Part shown: piece after piece, positions 42,473 through 50,216 of the stretch | Layout: every line of letters starts with the position of its first letter | Numbering within the stretch: position 1 is the stretch's first letter | Assembly: GCF_001746835.1 (NCBI RefSeq) | Contig: NZ_CP016094.1 | Coordinates: 806,001 to 870,000, forward strand | From: Lacunisphaera limnophila | GTDB lineage: Bacteria > Verrucomicrobiota > Verrucomicrobiia > Opitutales > Opitutaceae | Length of the DNA: 64,000 bases | Direction: 5' to 3' | The notes under the pieces: model-generated | Seen by the model: the letters and a program-made list of their open reading frames with translations, nothing else | Told to the model about the DNA's origin: nothing | The model's database searches: none | Made by a program: the position numbers and the translations under genes

Positions 42473-43303
42473 CTATTTTTTCTTCTTCGCCTTGCCCTCG
42501 GCCGGGTCCGCCTCCTTCGCGGATTTCTCCTTCGGCGCCTCGAAATCGAACTGGATGTCCATGCTCACGTAGATCTTCCGGCCGTCGGCCATCACCTGCG
42601 GCGCAAAGCGCAGCTGCGTCGCCGTCGCCATGGCCGGCATGCCGAATTCGGGATAGGTGGCCTTCACCAGCCGCGGGTTGATCACCTTACCCTCCTTGTC
42701 GATCGTGACATTCACCACGGCCTTGCCGTATTTGCCCGTGCCGGCGAGCGAGGCCGGGTAGCGGGGCACGAAGAAGTCAACCGGCCGCGGCCACTGCGGC
42801 AACTGCTGCGCCGGGATGATGGTCTCGGTCACCTCCATGAAGACCGGGCGGCCGGCGACACTTGCGAGCATCTGGTCGCGCGAGAGCCGGAATTCAAACG
42901 GGATCACGATGCGCTGCGCCTTGGGGTGGCCGTCCAGCGTGGCGGGCTTGAATTCCCACTGCAGGAGCGCCTCCTCGGCGGCGGCGGCAAAACCGGGGTG
43001 CGTCTCCGAGACGACCTTGATGTCCCGCACCTCGCCATCGACGTCCACCAGACACTCCAGTACGGCATCACCGTTGGTCAGCGTCTTCAGCAACTCCGGG
43101 GGATGCTCCGGACTGACGGTGCGGACGGCCACCGGGGCCGTGGCCTTCGCCCGGGCGGCCGGCGCGGCATCCGCCACCGGCTGCGCCCGGGCGGCGGTGG
43201 ACAACAACAGCAGCAACGCAAGGCCGGGCAGGAGCACGGCCCGGCGGCGCGCCGGGGTCGGAGTGGCAGGGAGCAGGGCGGGCCGAGGGGGGCGTGGTGA
43301 CAT
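42473..43303 (-). CDS. Exported protein with two TonB C-terminal-like domains
   Basis: 276 residues. After a signal peptide (PGLALLLLLSTAARAQP) come two TonB_C-like domains. One runs about 65-135 (AVLECLVDVDGEVRDIKVV...AALLQWEFKPA-type core). The second runs about 165-245 (GKAVVNVTIDKEGKVINPRLVKATYPEF). Each shows the V.V..DG.V....V motif and the closing FKP/RFAP helix. There is no N-terminal TonB membrane anchor motif and no Pro-rich span, and no ExbB/ExbD pair is adjacent, so it is not a standard TonB. The tail is Lys-rich. It lies 12 bases downstream of the M48 gene and is probably co-transcribed. The function is unknown. Confidence 0.8.
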   Translation of the reverse strand: MSPRPPRPALLPATPTPARRRAVLLPGLALLLLLSTAARAQPVADAAPAARAKATAPVAVRTVSPEHPPELLKTLTNGDAVLECLVDVDGEVRDIKVVSETHPGFAAAAEEALLQWEFKPATLDGHPKAQRIVIPFEFRLSRDQMLASVAGRPVFMEVTETIIPAQQLPQWPRPVDFFVPRYPASLAGTGKYGKAVVNVTIDKEGKVINPRLVKATYPEFGMPAMATATQLRFAPQVMADGRKIYVSMDIQFDFEAPKEKSAKEADPAEGKAKKKK

Positions 43304-43315
43304 GGGAAGGAGGGG

Positions 43316-44155
43316 TTACTTCACCAGCTGCGGGGCGCGGGTCTGGCCGCTCCGTTGATAAATCTCAAGCGCCTGGGGCATGAGATCCAGCAGCTGCAGG
43401 ATGCGTTCGGGGTAGCTGGGGTGGGTGGACAGGAAAGCGGGAGGCGTGACCCGACCTGCGGAGGCCTGCTCGAGGTTCTCAATCACCTTGGGCGCCTCCT
43501 CCGGGTTGTAGCCGGCGCGGGCCATGTAAATGAGTCCGATGTGGTCGGCCTCCTTTTCCTTGCCGCGGTCGAAACCGGTAGCCGTGATCGAGCTGGAAAG
43601 ACCGTAGGCATTGAGCACGGCGTTGGCCGGGATGGCGCCGGCCCCCGTCGTAGACATGACCCCGCCGACCAGCAGGCCGCCGCCCTGGATCGCCATGTCC
43701 TGCGAGAGCCGCTCGTTCACATGCTTGGCCGCGACGTGGGCGATCTCATGAGCGAGCACAGAGGCGAGTTGGTCGTCGTTGTGGCAGATCTGAAAGAGCC
43801 CGGAGTAGACCCCCACCTTGCCGCCGGCCATGGCGAAGGCGTTGATCTGCTGGGGTGAATCGAAGACGACAAACTCCCAGTCGGCGGCGGGTACGTCCCA
43901 AAACGCGACCTTCGCCAGGCGCTCGCCAATCTGCCGCACGCGGGCCTGGTCGGCCTGGTTGCGACTGAGCGGCGTCCGCTTCTTGAGGTCGGCGAAGGCC
44001 GTCTGGCTCATCTTCACCACCGCCTCGTCGGAAACCATGTTGACCGCCGCGCGGCCAGTCACCGGCACCTGGTAACAGCCGGACGAGACCAGCAGCACCC
44101 CGCAGAGGGCCAGGCCGGCGAGTCGGAGGGCGGGGCTCAGGCGGGGCGCGTGCAT
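43316..44155 (-). CDS. M48 family metalloprotease, lipoprotein
   Basis: 279 residues from the ATG at 44155, which places the lipobox SSGC correctly at residues 24-27; the earlier in-frame start at 44248 would put extra residues before the signal. Zinc motif LAHEIAHVAAKH (H136, E137, H140) and a third ligand Glu in KEKEADHIGLIYMARAGYNP give the M48/BepA-LoiP type. The family performs quality control of outer-membrane proteins and LPS assembly factors. The genes on this strand continue with the double TonB_C protein. Envelope proteostasis is an inference from the family. Confidence 0.92.
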   Translation of the reverse strand: MHAPRLSPALRLAGLALCGVLLVSSGCYQVPVTGRAAVNMVSDEAVVKMSQTAFADLKKRTPLSRNQADQARVRQIGERLAKVAFWDVPAADWEFVVFDSPQQINAFAMAGGKVGVYSGLFQICHNDDQLASVLAHEIAHVAAKHVNERLSQDMAIQGGGLLVGGVMSTTGAGAIPANAVLNAYGLSSSITATGFDRGKEKEADHIGLIYMARAGYNPEEAPKVIENLEQASAGRVTPPAFLSTHPSYPERILQLLDLMPQALEIYQRSGQTRAPQLVK

Positions 44156-44252
44156 GGCTTTGCTGCGGCACTGACATAGGCAGCCGGCCACCGTTTGCAA
44201 GCGCCGCACCGGGCCGGCCGCGACGAAATGTGGGGTCAACCCCGACACTCGT

Positions 44253-44280
44253 TTGACATTTGCCCCATGAAATTTACCGT
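44253..44280 (+). promoter_or_regulatory. Candidate sigma-70 type promoter for the TPR/PEGA-like gene
   Basis: A consensus TTGACA (44253-44258), a 16-base spacer and TACCGT (44275-44280). The predicted start near 44287 lies downstream of the in-frame ATGs at 44228 and 44267 and upstream of 44348. This favours 44348 as the translation start. The -10 match is only partial. Confidence 0.4.
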
Positions 44281-44347
44281 CCCGCCAGTCCCCTCGTCCC
44301 CAACCCAGCAGTCCACGCTAAACGCCACTGCCAACGTTCTTCCGCGT

Positions 44348-46048
44348 ATGAGCGACTCATCGGATTCCACGCCCAACAAGAAACGCCGGGTGATCCATTG
44401 GGATCCGGAACATGGTCGTGACAACGGCGCCAAACGCTGGACCGTCCTCCGCCTCGCCGCCTGGATTCTCGGCGGCGGCCTGGCCCTGCTGATCGTGGCC
44501 GGTCTCGCGATCCGGGGCATCCGCCTCGTGGTCGGTCCGCAATTTCTCCGCCCGGATGCTGTCGCGACGAGCACCACCACGGACGACCCGAGTCTCGCCT
44601 TCGTCACCGAATCCAAGGCCACCCTCGCGCGCGAGAATGTCGCCAACGCGCTGAATGAAATGCGCCGCCTGCCGCAGGATCACCCGAGCCAGCTCCAGCA
44701 GCTCATTCTCATCGAGAAGGCGTTTCTCGGCGGCGAAATCCTGCTCGCCAACCGCAACTACGCCGCCGCCTACGCCCACTTCACCGCCCTCGGCCGCGAG
44801 ATCGACGCCTTCAGCGAAAACGTGAAGCTCAAGCAGGTCACCCAAAAGGCGTACGACGAGGTCCTCGTTCGCATGCGCGATCTGGACCGCGCCCGCGACC
44901 TCGCGCCGGCGGAATTCGAGACCGCCTTCGCCGACGCCGGCACCGGCCGCCAGTTCTTTGTCGACGGGCGCTTCGCCACCGCGAAGAAGCAGTTCGACGC
45001 GGCCTTCGCCGCCCTCGACCGCGCCGAGGCCGCGCTTAAGGACTTTGTGGATGATAATCTCCGCCAGGCCCTGGAGGCGGTCGCCGCCGGCGACAAGCCC
45101 CGCGCCCTCGCCGCCTTCCAGGCCGCCCTGGAAAAGGATCCCGGCAACGAGATCGGCCTGCAAGGGCTCAAGCGGGCCGAGGTCGCGGACCGGGTCCGCG
45201 CGCTCATCATCCAAGGCGAAGGCCTGGAACAGAAGCAGGAGCACGCCGCTGCCGCCGAATCCTATGGCAAGGCCTTCGAACTCGACGCCTTCTCCGCCGT
45301 GGCCCAGCAGGGCAAATCCCGCAACGAGCGCCTGAAGAAGGAGACCGCGCTCAACGCCGCGCTCGCCGACGCCACCGCCCACCGCGAGGCCGCCGCGTGG
45401 GACCAGGCCATCGCCGCCTACGAGCGCGCGCTCAAGGTCGATCCCACGAACGAGAACGTGTCGAAGGCCCTCGCCGAAACCCGCGAGACCGCCCAGCGCG
45501 AGGCCGTGAAGAGCGCCCTCGCCAAGGCCCTCGCCTACGAGAACAAATACGAGTGGGAACAGGCCCGGGGCAGCTACCATGAGACCATGGAACTCGACCC
45601 GGCCAACACCGAGGCCAAGGAGGGCTACTTCCGTACGGGCAAAATGATCCGCACGCTCATGCAGTACAACAAGCTGGTGGACGTCGCCGAGTCCCACGCG
45701 CAGCGCGCCGAGTTCCAGTCCTCCATCCGCTCCTTCAACGAGGCCATGGCCATCAAGCCCGCCTACCTCGCCCTCACCGATCGCGTCAGCCAGCTGCGCG
45801 CCGTCCTCAATCTCCAGAGCAAGCCCGTCGACGTCACCTTCCGCTCCGACGGCAACTGCTGGGTCTCGATCAGCAATTTCCGCATGCTGGGAAAAATCTC
45901 CTCCCAGACCGTCAAGATGCTCCCCGGTGACTACGAGATCGTGAGCCGCCGCAAGGGTTACCAGGATGTCCTCCTGCTGCTGCAGGTGCGCAACGGCAGC
46001 ACCCCGCCGATCGTCAGCGTCGCCTGCACCCTCCGCGCCAGCGGTTGA
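44348..46048 (+). CDS. TPR protein with N-terminal membrane helix and PEGA-like C-terminus
   Basis: 566 residues from the ATG at 44348. A charged head (NKKRRVIHWDPEHGRDNGAKRW) precedes a membrane helix (about 37-57), then a long TPR-type solenoid (examples GDKPRALAAFQAALEKDPGN, WDQAIAAYERALKVDPTN, WEQARGSYHETMELDPAN). The end has a small beta domain reading VDVTFRSDGNCWVSISNF ... LLPGDYEIVSRRKGY-type residues, which recalls PEGA domains. The protein should be a cytoplasmic-head, periplasmic-solenoid scaffold. It opens a plus-strand trio with the small exported protein and the calcium-repeat protein. The trio converges on the stator-like operon and may belong to the same system. Confidence 0.82.
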   Translation: MSDSSDSTPNKKRRVIHWDPEHGRDNGAKRWTVLRLAAWILGGGLALLIVAGLAIRGIRLVVGPQFLRPDAVATSTTTDDPSLAFVTESKATLARENVANALNEMRRLPQDHPSQLQQLILIEKAFLGGEILLANRNYAAAYAHFTALGREIDAFSENVKLKQVTQKAYDEVLVRMRDLDRARDLAPAEFETAFADAGTGRQFFVDGRFATAKKQFDAAFAALDRAEAALKDFVDDNLRQALEAVAAGDKPRALAAFQAALEKDPGNEIGLQGLKRAEVADRVRALIIQGEGLEQKQEHAAAAESYGKAFELDAFSAVAQQGKSRNERLKKETALNAALADATAHREAAAWDQAIAAYERALKVDPTNENVSKALAETRETAQREAVKSALAKALAYENKYEWEQARGSYHETMELDPANTEAKEGYFRTGKMIRTLMQYNKLVDVAESHAQRAEFQSSIRSFNEAMAIKPAYLALTDRVSQLRAVLNLQSKPVDVTFRSDGNCWVSISNFRMLGKISSQTVKMLPGDYEIVSRRKGYQDVLLLLQVRNGSTPPIVSVACTLRASG

Positions 46049-46052
46049 TCCC

Positions 46053-46718
46053 ATGAAATACCCCGTCCCCCTCCTGGCCGCCGTGTTGCTCCTCAACGCC
46101 GGCGCGCAGACGGCCGCTCCTGTGCCCGTCCCCGGCGCCCCCTCCGCCAACCGCCCCCGCCCGGCCACACCCGCCAAGGCTACCGCGGCCAAAGCCGCTT
46201 CCGGGGTGAAAGCCGTGCTCCCCGACCCCGACCTCCTCGACGGCTCCAAATACGAGCCGGAGAAGCGCCCGCTCTACGGCATGCTCTCCGAGATCGAGAT
46301 GGGCGAGGAGGAGGGCGGCGAACAAGATCGCGTCAGCCCCAATTCCGGCCCTGCCGGCCAGCCCCCTCCGCCGGGCCAGGAAAACAAACCGGGCGGCGCC
46401 GGCCCGGAACAGGAAAAGCAAGGTTCCGCCGAAAAAATCGAGGAAGGCCCCGCCGCCAAGCCCGAGGGCGCGCAGGCGCAAAAGATCAATGCCCCCGAAG
46501 GCGCCCAGCAGCAGGCCGGCGGCCCCCAAGGCAGCGCCCGCGAGATGCAGATCGGCGACGCCACCCTCCAGATCCAGACGGAAGCCAAATCCCCCGACGT
46601 GGTCGGCCAGGAGGCCAGCAAGGCCCAGCAATACGAAAAGCCCACCCCGGCCGGCCAGCAGTCCAACACCCGCAACCAGGGCGTGGAGAAGGGCAAGGTC
46701 ATCCCCAAGGGCCTCTGA
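46053..46718 (+). CDS. Exported Pro/Ala/Gln-rich protein of unknown function (221 aa)
   Basis: A signal peptide (MKYPVPLLAAVLLLNAGAQT) is followed by a low-complexity mature part, with Pro/Ala at the start, a short conserved-looking segment KYEPEKRPLYGMLSEIEMG (around residues 66-84), and then a Gly/Glu/Gln/Pro-rich region. It is likely intrinsically disordered. It begins four bases after the TPR gene and ends ten bases before the calcium-repeat gene. The three genes are thus one operon. The conserved-looking segment is the only part that might bind a partner. No family is recognised. Confidence 0.7.
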   Translation: MKYPVPLLAAVLLLNAGAQTAAPVPVPGAPSANRPRPATPAKATAAKAASGVKAVLPDPDLLDGSKYEPEKRPLYGMLSEIEMGEEEGGEQDRVSPNSGPAGQPPPPGQENKPGGAGPEQEKQGSAEKIEEGPAAKPEGAQAQKINAPEGAQQQAGGPQGSAREMQIGDATLQIQTEAKSPDVVGQEASKAQQYEKPTPAGQQSNTRNQGVEKGKVIPKGL

Positions 46719-46728
46719 CCCCCGCGCC

Positions 46729-47991
46729 ATGAAACGCCTTCTTCCCCTCCTGCTCCTGCTCGCCCTGGTGGCCCCCCGCACCTCGGCCAAGACCGTCATC
46801 TTCCCCGTCGAAGGCATTGCCGACCTCTGGCAGCTGGCCGAGGTCGAGTTCGCCCAAAAATACGCCGGCATCAACGTCACGGGCCTCGGCCCGAGCGATG
46901 AGGGCTGGTATGTGCGCTACCGCCACGAAAACCTCACCTACCTCTTTGGGCCGCTGACCGACGATGACGCCGCCCTCCGCGCCCGCTGGGAACTGGAGGC
47001 CGTGCGTGACGCCGCCATCCGCACCCGGCCCACCCTCGACACCAGCCAGATCGATGTCGTGAAATTCACCTTCAGTGGCGAGATGGGTCGGCGCGGCGAC
47101 GGCTCCGGCGGCCCGGGCGGCCCCCGCCCCACCCACGACATCGACGGCAAACCGCTCGGGGGCGACGGGGACATCGATGGCGACGGCATTCCCGACCACA
47201 AGGATCCGGACATGGACGGCGACGGCATCCCCAACAAGGACGACGCCGATGTGGATGGCGATGGCGTGTCCAATACCCAGGACGGCGACATGGATGGCGA
47301 CGGCATCCCCAACGAATCCGACGGCGACCTGGACGGCGATGGCATCGCGAACACCGCGGACAGCGACCTCGATGGCGACGGCCAGAGCAACGCGATCGAC
47401 GGCGACGTGGACGGCGACGGCACACCCAACGAGCAGGACGGCGACATGGACGGCGACGGCACCGAGAACGGCCGGGATTCCCAACCCGGCCAGTACACCG
47501 CCGAGGGCCAGTCGGCCGCCGACGGTCAGGGGCAGCAGGGGCAGCAAGGTCGCCAAGGCCAGCGGCAGAGCCAGAGCCAAGGCCAGCAGCAAGGCCAACA
47601 GGGCCAGCAAGGGCAGCAAGGCCAGCAAGGGCAACAGGGCCAGCAGAGCCAGCAATCACGGCAGCAGCAAAGCCGCATGCAACGGCCCGGCTCCCAGTCC
47701 TCGCAGAGCAGCAGCCAGCAGCAATCGCAGCAGGAGCAGCAGGGCCTCCAGGTCATGAATCCCTCGTCCGGCCAGCCCGGGCAACCGTCCCAGTCGCAAA
47801 GCCAATCCCAACAGAATTCGCAGGGCCAGCAGGGGCAGCCTTCCTCGCAACAATCTCAGCAGCAAAGCTCCTCCTCGTCGTCCAGTTCTAGTTCCAGCGG
47901 CGGCCAGGGCCAGCCCTCCCAGCAGCAGCAACAGCAGCAGCAGAGCAGCCTGAACATCGTCCAGATGCTGCGGTGGATCCTGGGGATCTGA
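46729..47991 (+). CDS. Exported calcium-repeat protein with Gln/Ser-rich tail
   Basis: 420 residues. Signal peptide (residues 1-20), then an unannotated domain (about 20-125), a Gly-rich hinge, eight DxDGDG units (148-251) and a tail of about 150 residues made largely of Gln, Gly and Ser. The last 15 residues are SLNIVQMLRWILGI, a short hydrophobic helix. DxDGDG-x-x-N/D repeats are thrombospondin type 3-like calcium-binding motifs found in secreted or surface proteins. The tail should be disordered or self-associating. It is the last gene of the trio and faces the vWA operon across a palindromic gap. Function unknown; a calcium-dependent envelope scaffold is a guess. Confidence 0.85.
   Translation: MKRLLPLLLLLALVAPRTSAKTVIFPVEGIADLWQLAEVEFAQKYAGINVTGLGPSDEGWYVRYRHENLTYLFGPLTDDDAALRARWELEAVRDAAIRTRPTLDTSQIDVVKFTFSGEMGRRGDGSGGPGGPRPTHDIDGKPLGGDGDIDGDGIPDHKDPDMDGDGIPNKDDADVDGDGVSNTQDGDMDGDGIPNESDGDLDGDGIANTADSDLDGDGQSNAIDGDVDGDGTPNEQDGDMDGDGTENGRDSQPGQYTAEGQSAADGQGQQGQQGRQGQRQSQSQGQQQGQQGQQGQQGQQGQQGQQSQQSRQQQSRMQRPGSQSSQSSSQQQSQQEQQGLQVMNPSSGQPGQPSQSQSQSQQNSQGQQGQPSSQQSQQQSSSSSSSSSSSGGQGQPSQQQQQQQQSSLNIVQMLRWILGI
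47170..47481 (+). repeat. Eight tandem 39-base units encoding DxDGDG calcium motifs
   Basis: The motif D-x-D-G-D-G-x-x-N/D-x-x-D recurs eight times with an exact 13-residue (39-base) period: DIDGDGIPD, DMDGDGIPN, DVDGDGVSN, DMDGDGIPN, DLDGDGIAN, DLDGDGQSN, DVDGDGTPN, DMDGDGTEN. The even spacing and variation between units fit expansion by recombination followed by drift. Confidence 0.9.
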
Positions 47992-48034
47992 GTCGGATCA
48001 CTCCCTACCGCTGGATTCAAACCCTCCTGCTGCA

Positions 48035-48097
48035 GCGGCGGCCTATGACCGCCGAACGCACAGGATATAACTCAGGACGGCGGCCATAGACCGCCGC
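48035..48097. repeat. Inverted repeat in the convergent gap (GCGGCGGTCTATGG family)
   Basis: Arm 48035-48054 (GCGGCGGCCTATGACCGCCG) and arm 48078-48097 are reverse complements at 18 of 20 positions, with a 23-base spacer; each arm is itself a GGCGG/CCGCC hairpin. The second arm abuts the TAG stop of the vWA gene. There is no T-run, so it is a palindromic repeat rather than a classic terminator, though it may still act on transcript ends. Confidence 0.65.
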
Positions 48098-49141
48098 CTA
48101 ACGCTCGGGTCGCTCGCGGTCGCGCGGACGCTCCTCGCGTTCCTCGATCTCCTGCAGGGCGATGAAGGCCCCCCCGTGCTGAAAGGTCACCTCGCGCATC
48201 AGGTTCGCGTATTTGACGCCGGTGTTGCCCATGGAGAAACCCATCTTCACGGCGGTCGGGAACCCGATGGCATTGATCACCACCCGCCGCTTGCCCTGCT
48301 CGTTCCGTGGGTTCAGCTCATCCAGGCGGCGCAACACCGCGTCGGCCGTGCCGGTGAACTCGTCCCCGAGGATGAAGATCGTCATGCGCATCTCGGGGTC
48401 GTTCTCGTCCAGCAGCGTGCGCAACGCCCGGACAATGCCGGGCACGGGATTGCTGTTGCTGAAGATGTCGTAGTCAAAGAGCGCGGACTTGATCGCATTG
48501 CGCGTGGCGGCGTTGTCCGGGAGCCAGGTCTGCTCGGCCTGCCGGCCGCTGATGATGAAACGGCCGTCGGCGTCGAGAAACTGGATGCCCTTCACGTCGG
48601 GATAGGCGTTGAGCACCTCGTCAAACTTCTTGAGCACGATCGGCCAGATCCGCTCGCTGCTCGGATCGCGCATGCTGCCGGAGCTGTCGATGATGAAGGC
48701 GACATGGTTGCTCTCCGCCGGCAGGCCGATCGGGGCAGGGTCGACCGACAGGGCGATCTCCTTCGGCTTCTGTCGGGCCGCCAGGTCCGTTTTGACCTCC
48801 TCCACATCCACCAGCAGGCGGTCGCGCGCAGCCTTTTGGTCGGCGACCTGCTGCTCCAGGCGCGCCAGCAGCTGCTTCAGGCTTTCCTTCTCCTGCAACG
48901 CGATGGTCGAGACACTCGCGCGTGCCTGGGTGATCAAGATCTCATCCTGGCTGCGCCGCAGCTCGGCCAGCGTCACCAGCTGCTGCTCGACGATCCGCTG
49001 CAGGCGCTCGCGCAACTCCTGCACCACCTTGGTCTCCGAACCCATCGTCAGCACAAACAGCAGGATGATCGCCCCGAAACCGCAGCAGATGCAGTCGAGG
49101 AACGAGAGGCTGAAGATCGGAACGCTGGAGCGGCGGATCAT
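48098..49141 (-). CDS. Membrane-anchored vWA protein with ExbD-like helix (intact MIDAS)
   Basis: 347 residues from the ATG at 49141, which overlaps the preceding stop by four bases. The N-terminal helix FSLSFLDCICCGFGAIILLF carries D16 exactly where ExbD/TolR/MotB-type proteins have the proton-binding Asp (compare their P-F-I-D helix start). A long coiled coil (about 36-115) follows, then a vWA domain with a complete MIDAS start D152-x-S-x-S (IIDSSGSM) and FILGDEFTG. The domain should be periplasmic. Proposed role: the moving rod of a stator driven by the ExbB/MotA-like channel encoded upstream, ending in a vWA instead of a peptidoglycan-binding domain. The assignment is inference from motifs. 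Confidence 0.82.
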   Translation of the reverse strand: MIRRSSVPIFSLSFLDCICCGFGAIILLFVLTMGSETKVVQELRERLQRIVEQQLVTLAELRRSQDEILITQARASVSTIALQEKESLKQLLARLEQQVADQKAARDRLLVDVEEVKTDLAARQKPKEIALSVDPAPIGLPAESNHVAFIIDSSGSMRDPSSERIWPIVLKKFDEVLNAYPDVKGIQFLDADGRFIISGRQAEQTWLPDNAATRNAIKSALFDYDIFSNSNPVPGIVRALRTLLDENDPEMRMTIFILGDEFTGTADAVLRRLDELNPRNEQGKRRVVINAIGFPTAVKMGFSMGNTGVKYANLMREVTFQHGGAFIALQEIEEREERPRDRERPER

Positions 49142-50202
49142 GTGTCGGGCCAGTCGGCGGAGGGACTGACCAGGGCGCCGTTGGTGTAGCCGGCGAGTTC
49201 CCAATACAAGGCGGGCGCACCGGGATCGCCGCTGGTGGGAAACAAAATCGTGCTGACCGGAATGCGCGGCGGCAGCTGCCGGATGGCCTGGCGGAGGTAA
49301 GCCATGCGCGTGTCATCGTCGCTGCCTTCGGAAGACGGCGCGCTGTCGCTGGCGGTGGGCAGGCCGTCGGTCAGGAGCACGATGGAGTCCGGCAGGATGG
49401 GCAGGTAGCGCACGGTGTTGAAGGCCCGCTCCAGGTTGGCCGAGCCCTCGGGCACGACCTGCCGGAGCTTGGTCAGCGTCTGCTGCACGCCCGCTCGGTC
49501 GCCGCGCGAAACCCAGCCGTCCGACCGGTCCGGCAGCAGCGGCACGGTCTCGTCGTTGAAGAGCAGGATCTGGAAATTCGCATCGGTGCCGAGGCTCGCC
49601 ACCAGCCACTCCAGCGCCTTGACCACCCGCTGCCACTTCGGCGCCGCCCGCTTTTTGAAGTCGGGCTCGTCGAGCCGGGCGATGGCGTCCTCCAGGGTGT
49701 CACCCAGCATGCTGCCGGAGGCCCGCACGATGAACAGCACGTGGCTGCCCTCCAGCTTCACGCCGGTCAGGTACTGCCGCCGGTCGATCTCGGGGATCGG
49801 CACCGGCTGCTGCTCCTCCTCGGGCATGTTTTTCAGGTCGGCCAGCAGCTTCGCCTCTTCGTCCCGCAGCGCCGCGATCTGGCGGAGCAGGCGCTTCAGC
49901 TCCTCCTCCTCCGCGTCGGCCTTGCTCTTCGTCTGGACGTTCTCCTCCTGCATGCTGGCCAGCTCGGCCTCGGTCAGGGTGGCCGGTCGGGCCAGCTTGC
50001 TCAGCGCGAGCTGTTCCTGCGTGATATCGCGGTCCAGCTGCGTCACCTGCTTCTTCAGCTGCTCCACCGTGTCCTTGCCGTAATCCGATTTCTGTCCGGT
50101 GGTGAGGATGAAGAGCAGCAGCACCGCGCCAAAGCCGCAGCAGATGCAGTCCATGAAGGACATGCTGAATATCTCCGTTTCGCGGCGCTTGCCTTTGAGC
50201 AT
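49138..50202 (-). CDS. Membrane-anchored vWA-like protein with ExbD-like helix (degenerate MIDAS)
   Basis: 354 residues with the same plan as the next gene: helix IFSMSFMDCICCGFGAVLLL with D18, coiled coil about 38-125, then a vWA fold. The MIDAS start is RASGS (R160-x-S162-x-S164), so the metal-binding first Asp is replaced by Arg. LLTDGLPTASD later in the fold keeps the MIDAS-type TDG. This copy is therefore unlikely to bind metal in the standard way and may be the structural partner of the intact copy. The stop overlaps the start of the downstream vWA gene (ATGA). A heteromeric two-rod complex, as in ExbD/MotB dimers, is the simplest reading. Confidence 0.82.
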   Translation of the reverse strand: MLKGKRRETEIFSMSFMDCICCGFGAVLLLFILTTGQKSDYGKDTVEQLKKQVTQLDRDITQEQLALSKLARPATLTEAELASMQEENVQTKSKADAEEEELKRLLRQIAALRDEEAKLLADLKNMPEEEQQPVPIPEIDRRQYLTGVKLEGSHVLFIVRASGSMLGDTLEDAIARLDEPDFKKRAAPKWQRVVKALEWLVASLGTDANFQILLFNDETVPLLPDRSDGWVSRGDRAGVQQTLTKLRQVVPEGSANLERAFNTVRYLPILPDSIVLLTDGLPTASDSAPSSEGSDDDTRMAYLRQAIRQLPPRIPVSTILFPTSGDPGAPALYWELAGYTNGALVSPSADWPDT

Positions 50203-50216
50203 GGCGGGCGGGCCGG

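Noticed and set aside
47521-47960. Gln/Gly/Ser codon repeats as a possible CRISPR or tandem DNA array
   Set aside because: The repeats are coding microsatellite-like CAG/CAA/GGC runs without repeat-spacer structure.
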